Below are positions 55,669 through 64,000 of a stretch of DNA of 64,000 bases, piece by piece (within the stretch, counting starts at the first letter, position 1; each line of letters begins with the position of its first letter). Origin of the DNA: Conchocele bisecta. Its lineage: Eukaryota; Mollusca; Bivalvia; Lucinida; Thyasiridae. The notes beneath the pieces are model-generated. The model saw nothing but the letters and a program-made list of their open reading frames with translations, did not search any database and had not been told where the DNA came from. The DNA lies in assembly GCA_029237695.1 (NCBI GenBank), contig CM055278.1, forward strand, positions 75,372,297 to 75,436,296, written 5' to 3'. A program made the position numbers and the translations under genes.

Positions 55669-57604
55669 GACATCCCAAAATCAAGAGTGGTTTGGTGATT
55701 TGATAACTTTATAGGACAATTTTGATGCGGAGACGATGGCGTTTTCGCATTCAAAATTGAGCGCCACTTCAACTTGATTTTATCCTTAGAATCAACCAAA
55801 ACAGGAATTTACAGTCTGAAACTTTGTGCAAATGTTCGTCTTACACATTAATTTTGATTTACAAACCAAACCTCGTGAGTGTCTGATTAAATAGCCTTAA
55901 TTTAGCAATTCTAATGTGCTTCTCAGGATCTGTCAGATTTGGCAGATCTGCCAAACATGGCCGCTGTCAGAGAGAAATCATGAACATGTCAACTTGCCAG
56001 ACTTGGAATGTAAGCAAATATAGGACAGATAGGCATGCAGGATGTGGGTCAAGACTCTCATAATATATTCCTTTTTGCAAGAAAGAGTGAACTAGTCATT
56101 GAAACACTTCCATCATCCTAAGAATAAGACTGCCAGACACTGTCAGCAAGGTTGCCAGACATGTTTGTCAGTATTATCACAATTCTGTCAAGTTGCTAGA
56201 TTTCTTCCTGTGGCCATAAAAAGCTATCAGGTATGTTTGTCTTAGTGAAAATGTGAAATGATATGCCTGAATTACCATTATATTAGCTACAGAGTGTAGA
56301 TATGTCAATAACAATACAATATTTAGCTTGTCAAAATGAGTCGTGTACCCCACCCACTCACTTTGCATGAGGGTTATAATTACACTCCGGTTCTATTCTG
56401 TTACAGTATGTATATAGCGGTACCTCTTTTTGTCAATCGATAAACATGTATTGTAACCGATAAATTAGCTCTTACATAGTATAATAATGTGTGTATTTTA
56501 CATACCAGCTCATCCATCTGCTGTTTAATAGGTTCAAATAACAATATATGTACTACCCTCGTATACTTTCGCTTTTCGTTTTTACATATGAGGGGAGTAG
56601 ACAGATGCATTATCAATCTCCTTTGATAAAGCTACCCATGCACCAGTCTCCAAATTCGTTTAAATTGAAAACAATTGCTGCAGAAATCTTAGTACTATCA
56701 TTACCTCATCGTGTGTGGGTATGTGTGTTTTAAGACCAAATATTTAAGACCAAATATGTGTGTATATATGTGCATATATACATCATGATGTTTGGTAATG
56801 CCTGTTCACTATGAAACGCGATTGGAGTGAGATTGGACACGATGGGCTAGATATGTTTATTTTTCTCCGTTTTGATCGATCGAAAACACTGCCGGGAAAT
56901 GCATGACAAATGAGATATTACCAGTTTCGTTTTTCAAGCTATATTTGTTTTCATGTGAAGCAGACATAATTTCAATATTTATTGAAACGGTATTTGTTTA
57001 TCGTTATCCACATACCATATCCATGTTCCACAGGTCTGTCCTGTCGGCGAATTTAACGACACACGGACGTAAGATTGACATTGTCAGCGAATCCGTATAA
57101 ATGTTATACAGTTTTTAAAAACCAACATCAGCATTGCGGACAGTGTAGACCACAATTGGTCTGTGCTTTTGCGCAGACTGATCGTGGTCAGTCCTACAGT
57201 TTATTCTGGCGCGTCGGTGGGATCCCCAACAGTACATGTCTGCGGTATAATATTGGTGATAGCTAAAGTGGAAAAATTAAAATCACTTCTATTCCCACTT
57301 AGTAAAGCTTGGTATACTCTATAGGTCTACACCGATCACTATCCAGTCAATCCATATCATGCCATTATGTGTCTCCACTATTTAAAACACACTTAATCTA
57401 AAACACTGTAAAGAGTTTGCCTCTTACCTAGATCCACACTGTTCACTATTTAGACAATAAGTCTTATCTCATTTTGTCTACACAGTTTACTGCCTCCACA
57501 ATATAAACATGTGTTTTACAACAGTTGACACAATTGGAGCCAGTAGTCGCACATTTACCCAGCAAGATCAGAATCATGTTCATGGTGGTAGCTATCCATA
57601 TTCA
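55669..57604. other. Intergenic, no feature seen
   Basis: No gene, RNA or repeat recognised. CTGTCAGATTTGGCAGATCT with TGCCAAAC at 55.93 kb is a short imperfect dyad only. Confidence 0.4.
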
Positions 57605-57715
57605 ACTACATTTGAATGGTGAGCGGTGTAGCCCCTGATCGAACTGCGCCGATGCGCAATCTGATCTGGGACTATGCTGGTCGCAAACATCGTAACATGC
57701 CACTTCTCAGCTGTC
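57605..57715. repeat. Half of a MITE related to the 39162 element
   Basis: GTGTAGCCCCTGATCGAACT and GGGACTATGCTGGTCGCAAA are close to the right half of the MITE at 39.2-39.4 kb. The matching left end is absent. Confidence 0.45.
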
Positions 57716-58604
57716 TGGCCTAACATATAGACAAAAGCGCTTGTTTAGTTTGAACCCGTCCTGCTGACGCATTTTTTAGCGGAAACTGTAGCAACACAGT
57801 ACATACTTTTAAACTCAAAATGATCACATACAATCGAGAATTATACAGAACTGATTACCGGTATAATTCATGCACTACACATAGAAATAAATAATAGAGA
57901 TATAATCTTACTGAATGTATATGGGCTAAATGTAGAAGACAAAATGTTTTTTAAACAAATTGATGATTTTATCTCTAACAACGAAAATTCGCGAATTCTT
58001 AATATCATGGAAAAATATAATTTAGCTGATATATGGAGAATAAAACACGGAACACAGCAAATATTCACATGGCATTCTAATTCAAAACCGCCAATCTTCT
58101 GATGCTTTTTGGTATCGGATAATATATAAAATACTATTTCCAAATGTGAGATAAAAAGCAGCATAAAACAGACCATTCATTGGTTCAATTAAAGATAAAC
58201 ATTAACAACCAGAAGAGAGGACCAGAATATTTTAAGTTAAATAACTCTGTATTCTTTGAAAATGATTACAAAACAGTCATTAAAGATAGCATTTCTGAAA
58301 TTGCAACCATCAATAATGAAGCGAGTCCTGATACATTATGGGAATTAGTTAAAGGAACCATTAGAAATGAAACTATAAAATATACTGCTAAACGTAACAA
58401 AAAAGATAAGACAGATGAGATCTGATGAAACTACAGGGGAATATTGATAAATTAAGGAAGCTAAATGTACAAACACCAGAAGTGATTAATGCGATAAATA
58501 ATAATAAAACTTGTTTAGAAGAAATTTAATAGAAGGGCAGAAAGCATCATTTTAGATCAAAAGTAAACTGGGTAGAAGGGGGAGAAAAAAATACAAAATT
58601 CTTT

Positions 58605-59886
58605 GTGGATCTAGAAAAAAGAAAATTTGAAAGGAAAATAGTCTCTCAATTAAATTTAAATGGGAAAACAATAACAGATAAAGAAGATTTTTTTGTGGAA
58701 CAAAAAAAATATTATGAAAAGCTCTATAAGAAAAAAGTTAGTTTAGATTCAGATATAAATTTCTTTGCAGACGTTTATAATAATACATTGAATAACGAAG
58801 AGCAACTTAATTGTGAGGGATTATTATCTGAAGACGAATGTTTTAATGCACTAAAGGAAATGAATAATAACAAAAGACCAGGGTCTGATGGAATAAATGT
58901 AGAATTCTATAAACTCTTTTGGAATGATATAAAAACGTATCTAGTAAAGTCCCTTAATTTATCTTTTCAAAAAGGCGAGTTAACGGCTCTCCAAAAACAA
59001 AGTGTAATAAACTTAATTCCAAAGAAAGGAAAAGATACAACTAATCTCACAAATTGGCGACCAATAAGTTTACTAAACGTAGATTATAAAATTGCTGCTA
59101 AGTCAATCGCAAATCGAATTAAACGTGTTTTAAATACATTAATTGACTCATCTCAAACTGGTTTTATTAAAGGTAGATACATTGGAGAAAATATAAGGCT
59201 GTTAAATGAAACTATTGATCACGTAAATGAAAAGAAAATTCCTGTTTTTCGCCGACTTTGAAAAAGCCGTGATATATAATAAAAGTATTACAATTCCTGA
59301 ATTTCGGACCTCATATTAACATGATTAATAAAATGCATTGATTTATTTTATAGTAATATTACAAGTTGTGTAACAAATAATCTATATCTCTCAGATTTCT
59401 TTAATCTAGGAAGAGGAGTAAGACAAGGTTGTCCTCTGTCCCCATACTTATTCATTATAGCAATTGAACTACTTTCCCAGTGTTAGAAATAATAATATGA
59501 TAAAAGGAATAGTTATCAATGAAGAAGAAATTAAAAACACTATGTTTGCAGATGATGCCACTTTTTGTATGGACGGCTCTAAAGAATCATTAGAAGAACT
59601 AATTAGTACATTTGATAATTTTGGAAACATTTCAGGTCTACGCTTAAATTACTCTAAATCAATAATATGTAGAACTGGATCAATTAAGCATTCAACTACT
59701 ACATACTGTGATGAAAAACAATTATCGTGGACTGCAGACAGGGCAAAAACATTAGGTATTTATTTTTCAAATGACAAAAACAGAGTGCATGAATTGAACC
59801 TAATCCCAAAAATAAGGGAATTCAAACAATGCTTAGATGTATGGAAACGTAGGAAACTTACGACAATGGGGAAAATAAGTTATTAA
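58605..59886 (+). pseudogene. Reverse transcriptase domain of the LINE, frameshifted
   Basis: A 218-codon frame (58605-59261) holds the N-terminal RT blocks: NNNKRPGSDGINVEFYKLFW, INLIPKKGKD, NWRPISLLNVDYKIAAKSIA and SQTGFIKGRYIGENIR, then FADFEKA, the first catalytic aspartate block, in a shifted frame near 59.26 kb. After about 200 bp of broken frames, LGRGVRQGCPLSPYLFI reads near 59.41-59.46 kb, and a 140-codon frame (59464-59886) carries MFADDATFC, the catalytic FADD box, then SGLRLNYSKSI and LGIYFS. All active-site aspartates are legible, so loss of function comes from frame damage and not from the active site. Confidence 0.85.
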
Positions 59887-60154
59887 GAGTTTTGCATTTC
59901 CTAAACTAGTATTTCCTCTAACAGTATTAGATAATCCAGGAAAAGATACATTAAAAGAAATTATAAATATTATGTTTGACTTTCTCTGGGATTCGAAACC
60001 AGACAAAATCAGCTGAAAAATTATTGTTCAAACTCTTGAAAAAGGTGGACTTAAAATGATTGAACTGGAATCATGTATTAATGCATTAAAGGTTACATGG
60101 GTCAAACGTCTTACAAATGTACAATCCCATGCTCAATGGAAAATATTGTATTTA

Positions 60155-60313
60155 AAATTGTTAAATCATTTTGGCGGTGTTGAAGGAAATTTTAATACAA
60201 CGGATGCAAAAGAAATGGTAAAAACAAATTTTAAATTGTTAAATCATTTTGGCGGTGTTGATGTTTTTGAAGGAAATTTTAATACAACGGATGCAAAAGA
60301 AATGGTAAAAACA
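60155..60313 (+). repeat. In-frame tandem duplication inside the LINE
   Basis: AAATTGTTAAATCATTTTGG through GCAAAAGAAATGGTAAAAAC occurs twice, offset 78 bases at the 5' end. The second copy has nine extra bases (ATGTTTTTG) after GGCGGTGTTG, so the open frame (codes LLNHFGGV twice) is kept. It lies downstream of the RT domain. Confidence 0.9.
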
Positions 60314-61260
60314 ATTTTTTAACGGAAATTCTTGAAGCCTGGAGTAAATTAAATTTCATAGACAATCCAGAAAATATATCAGCAAATTATGTGGAACAAG
60401 TCGAAACTGAAAGGAAATGGTAGAATGTTTTTCTATAAGGATTGGTATACTCGTGGGATTAAATATATACTATAGAACAGTTATATGACTATAGAAGTAA
60501 AGCATTTTTTTATTTCTCGGATGTAAGGCAGTTATATGATATCAGTAATAACGACTATTTAAACTATTTCAAAGTAATTACAAGCATCACGCAAGACTGG
60601 CAAAGGTGGATTAGGAATGAAGAAATAAACTAAGTAATCACAAACATACCATTATTAGAGAGAATAAAATCTACAAAAGAATGTAACAAAATATTATATA
60701 ATATGTTTCTTAATAACCATGAGAATATCGTTTATAAATCTAGAGATAAATGGAATACAGAATTCGGATAAACATATAAATTGGAAGGTGGTAATACACA
60801 TTATTATAAAAGCACAATCAGTTCTAAACTTCGAAATTTTCAGTATAAATTTCTAATGAAAATTGTCGCAACAAATGATTACTTATACAAATGTAATATT
60901 GTCAGCTCTAATGTGTGTGATTTTTGTACCATGGCACAGGAAACCAATAAACATCTGTTTTGGAAATGCATTAAAAGTCAACATTTTTGGTCACAGGTAA
61001 ACCTTCTTAAACGACCACGAAATTAACTGTAATCTCGATTGGCATTTAATATATTTTGGACAGTATGAACATTTAATTTTGAGCGTAATTTTTCACAAAT
61101 ATCTCCGGACTCAGGATCAGGTAAACTTTTCTCTAGCCGTGCAATCTCTTTTCTACCATATATTATCAGTGCATCTTTTTTATCTTCCGGGTATCTGATC
61201 TTGAAGAATCTAAACTTTCTTTCTATGGCTTCTAACCAGTCCTCCTATTCCAATTGTTAA

Positions 61261-61984
61261 TTGATATCATGTGTGTTGAAAAGGCAAAACCCGTAAATTT
61301 CTAGATTCTGTAATTATTGTTAACTGTCTATCTGATTCCATTTATATTACATACCTTTTCATTTGGTGAACATCTGCTTATCATATACATGTAGTCTGTC
61401 GTGTCCTACGTACGTGAGGTACGTAAGTTCGAGTTTTTTATTACATCCAGTTTTTCTCGCGTGCTTTCACCAGTACATAAAACCCCGGATGAACACATTG
61501 AATTTGGGTCGTGTTGTTAATCCCAGTTACCCATGGTAACAAACGTAAAATTTATTGTACACAGCGCTGACATTTTCCCGCTGTAAACATTTGTTTTTAA
61601 ATCTGTAATGCTCTTTGTTACATGTATATAATACATAACATACAATCATACACATAGTCAAAATAATATATTGTATACATGTTTGCGTAAAGAATAAAAA
61701 AGACAGTGATCTGACGAACAGAAGAACAAATACGTATTTGTTAGAGCATGGTCTCATTCCTTAATTGTGCAGATATGCATGTAACAATGAGTTTTAATTT
61801 GTTTTAAAGGGTCTATATAGGCTATTGGATTATTGGATTGGGGTAGGAGCTGTATTTATATCGGAAGGTGAGAAGGGTCAAAACTCGCTTAAATGGTAAC
61901 GTATAGTGATTTGGGAATATTGATATGGTAAGATAAAGGCAGTATTGTTAGAGCGTGTTTGCTTACTGAATAAAGTCATTTCAT
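61261..61984. other. Intergenic, no feature seen
   Basis: AT-rich DNA between two oppositely oriented LINE fragments. No gene, tail or target duplication could be assigned. Confidence 0.4.
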
Positions 61985-62520
61985 TTTAATTGAAATTTTT
62001 CGAAATTATCTCTCATAGTGGCAATAGTTTCTTCAATTTGTATTGTTTGTTTAAGATATGCGTTAAAGTGTTCCAATGTTGGTTGTGATTCACTACATTT
62101 GCATCTGAAAATAAAATATTTTGCTAAAACGAATTTATAAAACTAATGAGTATTGTTTTCTTTGTACAAGCAACTTTCGCGTTACAAAATGATATATATT
62201 CATATGTTAAATTCAGATTATAATCTAGCCTACTCGTTTGTAATAACTGGTTTATGTCAGTCCAAAGTGTTGTTTGACGGTGCATTCCCAAACATGTGCT
62301 TGTTAGTCTATAGTCATATGGCAACATTCACACAGGTCTGATGGTTTTAGTTTGCATTTAACCAAAACGAAATGTTTGGTATTATTATCATCAGATATTT
62401 GTATTGAAATGCTCTACGTTTTGTACTGATTGTACTCTTGTACGTTATTGAAAATATATATTTCCATTCAATTTCTTGATTGCCTAATTCGATCTCCCAT
62501 GTTCGTACATGTTTTAGTTG
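61985..62520 (-). pseudogene. Second L1/Tx1 LINE fragment, 3' end, antisense
   Basis: On the minus strand the text TYKSTISTKRRAFQYKYLM (near 62.41 kb) parallels YKSTISSKLRNFQYKFLM of the LINE at 60.8 kb, and is followed in shifted frames by CKLKPSDLCECC, HVWECTVKQHF and RCKCSESQPTLEHFNAYLK. The last lies in the segment after the zinc-binding part, and the frame stops near 61.99 kb. This is therefore the extreme C-terminus of a related but different LINE copy, pointing the other way. Confidence 0.7.
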
Positions 62521-62527
62521 TGGTTTT

Positions 62528-62620
62528 GTTTGTTTGTTGGGGTTTAACGGCCTATCAACAGCTAATGTCATTTAAGGCAGGGTCAATGGGTTTAGTACTA
62601 AATCCCATATATATTTAAGG
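62528..62620 (-). repeat. Dispersed repeat family S, tail fragment
   Basis: TTTGTTGGGGTTTAACGGCC, TATCAACAGCTAATGTCATT and GGGTTTAGTACTAAATCCCA match, in complement, the 3' end of the S copy at 36.8-36.9 kb. It abuts the LINE fragment on one side and the foldback element on the other. Confidence 0.6.
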
Positions 62621-63560
62621 CCAAAATAAACTTTACAGTATATAAATGATTCTATAGTTCGTGAACAAGTATGTTTAAAAACCTGATGAAAAATGTTTAA
62701 TGCTCAATCTAATCTGCAACTACTGCACCAACACATTATATGCATGTGTTTAAAGAGATTGTGCAAACAATGAAACGACAACAACACCTTCCATTTCAAA
62801 AACTGCAATAAAGAGAACACACTTTCCTAGTCAATATTGATATCCCGAGCACAAAACGGATCGCCTACAGTGATCACAATGCTGTATTGTCTAAACGGAC
62901 ACATAATGCAAGGGCCAACTGTTATTGAATGAGAGATATTAGCACGGGATAATGATGATTCAAACATGATAATGCCAGACGCCATTCAGCTCGTGTAACA
63001 ACTCAATTTGTACGTGGTAGTAACGTCAATGTCATGCTTTGGCTATCTCTCAGCCCAGACATGCATCCTATAGAGCATGCCTGGGATGAGTTGAGACGCA
63101 TAGCAGAGTTCGGTCAAAACTAAATCCACATGATAGTGTCAGACAGCTTGAAGTAACTATTCATGAAGAATAGGAAGCAATGCTTCAACGTGTCATTCGG
63201 TCATGTGTACATTCAATGCACAGACGTTGCCAAACATTGATCACACTAGCTGACTAGGTACTGAATACGGTCAATTCATCATTGTGATCACTGTAGGCGA
63301 TCCATTTTATGCTCTGGATAATCAATATTGACTAGGAAAATTTCCAAATTGTGTTCTCTTTACTGCAGTTGTTTTAAATGAAGGGTGTTGTTGTATTTTC
63401 ATTATTTACACAATCTCTGTAAAACACATGCATCTACTGTTTTGGTGCAGCAGTTACGGATTAAATTCAGCATTAAAAAACATTTTACATCAGGTTTTTA
63501 AACATACTTGTTCACGAAATATTGAACCATTTATATACTGTAAAGTTTCTTATGGCCTTA
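62617..63560. mobile_element. Foldback element with about 280-bp arms and Tc1 core
   Basis: The left arm (about 62617-62892) and the complement of the right arm (about 63275-63560) align over their whole length at roughly 80-85%: AAACTTTACAGTATATAAAT, GTTCGTGAACAAGTATGTTT, AAAAACCTGATG, CTGCACCAA, AAAGAGAACACA, TTTCCTAGTCAATATTGAT, GATCGCCTACAGTGATCACA. The 380-bp centre is a Tc1-type transposase remnant. Long inverted ends around a transposase are known in some Tc1 elements (IR/DR type), though 280 bp is long; two nested insertions are the alternative. Confidence 0.75.
62930..63250 (+). pseudogene. Tc1-like transposase 3' remnant
   Basis: The plus strand reads HDNARRHSARVTTQFVRGSN, then LWLSLSPDMHPIEHAWDELR and RIAEFGQN before a stop; in other frames VRQLEVTIHEE and AMLQRVIRSCVHSMHRRC follow, ending near 63250. 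These are the second and third acidic blocks and C-terminal helices of a Tc1 transposase. The N-terminal half is absent. It lies at the centre of the foldback element. Confidence 0.75.
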
Positions 63561-63767
63561 AGTATATTACCTGTACAAGAACATGTACATGTTAGTTGTG
63601 GTAGTCTCATTGATTCAACTAACATTCTATTTATACTTTTAGACGATAATGTTTTATTTATCAAGTATGTCAGCACCTCGTTGTTTAACGATTCTGTTGT
63701 CATCTTTACTTTTCATTCAGTTTTGATATTGCCCATCAATGCGTAATATTTTAAAGGTACATACCCA
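63561..63767. other. Spacer, no feature seen
   Basis: Just past the right arm, GTACAAGAACATGTACATGT resembles a word near family S at 36.8 kb, but nothing longer can be aligned. Confidence 0.35.
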
Positions 63768-64000
63768 CTTAGAGGGCACAAACTGTTCTTTATAGGAATT
63801 CAATAAGTGTATATTTGTGTCACTATTCCACCAGTTCTAAAAATTATGAGTGCCCGCTATACAGATATAATCATCATGATCATTTAATAATATTTATTTT
63901 ACTGATAGTGACGCGCGGTGGTATCAGGCCTTTTTCATATGCAAATGAGGCATGCTATTTTTTTAATTATTTATACAAAATATTAAATGCCTCACCTGAA
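63768..64000 (-). repeat. Dispersed repeat family R, copy 4, cut by window end
   Basis: GGGCACAAACTGTTCTTTAT, GAGTGCCCGCTATACAGATA, GCGCGGTGGTATCAGG and CATATGCAAATGAGGCATGC match copies 1-3 in complement. The remaining part of the family lies beyond base 64000. Confidence 0.65.

Larger units (their letters stand above)
57850..61260 (+). pseudogene. L1/Tx1-clade LINE, ORF2 relic
   Basis: Order and motifs fit ORF2 of a Tx1-like L1 retrotransposon. The C-terminal part of an endonuclease comes first (NLADIWRIKHGTQQIFTWHS near 58.03-58.09 kb, then SDNI). A linker frame follows at 58180-58425, then the reverse transcriptase in two frames, and a C-terminal cysteine/histidine zinc-binding segment (VCDFC then HLFWKC, 60.91-60.97 kb). 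The N-terminal half of the endonuclease, ORF1 and a poly-A tail are missing or unreadable. Several frameshifts and stops lie between 58.4 and 60.8 kb. The strong A-bias of the plus strand is usual for L1-type coding strands. A LINE makes and integrates cDNA of its own RNA; this copy cannot. Confidence 0.85.

Noticed and set aside
55377..55799. Minus-strand frame of 140 codons rich in PSRPSVRPSVRPSVRP
   Set aside because: The proline/arginine/serine part is the translated GGAC microsatellite; nothing domain-like surrounds it.

Overview
The window is AT-rich animal DNA of the kind seen in marine invertebrates, most likely a mollusc and plausibly a bivalve. This is an inference from the repeat families: short elements starting CCCCTCGCCGATAGG or TATGCCCCCGC, TA-flanked Tc1 relics, tandem units of 165-185 bp carrying GGTCAAGGTCA, and a Tx1-like L1 retrotransposon. 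I see no intact host gene, ribosomal RNA, tRNA or CRISPR array. Almost everything I can support is a mobile element, an element relic or a tandem repeat. The two GC-rich islands (about 20.2-20.8 kb and 26.5-30.9 kb) are element genes, not host genes.

Layout. 0-9 kb: a TA-flanked MITE, a 1.1 kb Tc1/mariner relic with a perfect 22-bp inverted repeat, a second Tc1 C-terminal scrap, diverged tandem repeats and a near-perfect 44-bp palindrome. 10-19 kb: mostly unannotatable DNA, a possible host exon on the minus strand (11.5-12.1 kb), a 180-bp tandem family, an intact copy of a CCCCTCGCC element (called E1 here) and a decayed minus-strand protein relic at 16.0-18.2 kb. 19.8-21.1 kb: a complete 1,330-bp PIF/Harbinger-like transposon with TTA target duplication, one MADF-like DNA-binding protein and dense subterminal GTCGTACGAC-type motifs, but no transposase. 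21-26 kb: minisatellites, two MITEs of one family (5-bp target duplications) and a 2-kb foldback structure. 26.6-30.5 kb: a broken protein-primed type B DNA polymerase of the Polinton/adintovirus kind on the minus strand, meeting a plus-strand gene tail head-on. 31-36 kb: an ACTTTAACC minisatellite, foldback MITEs and a cluster of CATTACCGTTAC motifs. 36-42 kb: nested and duplicated repeats, including a 154-bp MITE whose 8-bp target duplication is confirmed by an empty paralogous site. 43.1-54.3 kb: a 10.7-kb array of a 179-bp satellite, lying between the two ends of an E1 element. 57.8-61.3 kb: a decayed L1/Tx1 LINE on the plus strand, a second fragment of the same type on the minus strand at 62.0-62.5 kb, then a 0.9-kb foldback element around a Tc1 relic. 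The window ends inside a dispersed repeat.

The most unusual features are these. The 179-bp satellite has higher-order organisation (about 2.3-2.4 kb) and carries a direct-repeat-1 nuclear-receptor half-site motif in many units. Related half-site motifs recur in several other, sequence-distinct tandem families of similar unit length. Coordinates of repeats are by eye and usually good to within 10-20 bases, and exactly placed only where a target-site duplication is quoted.
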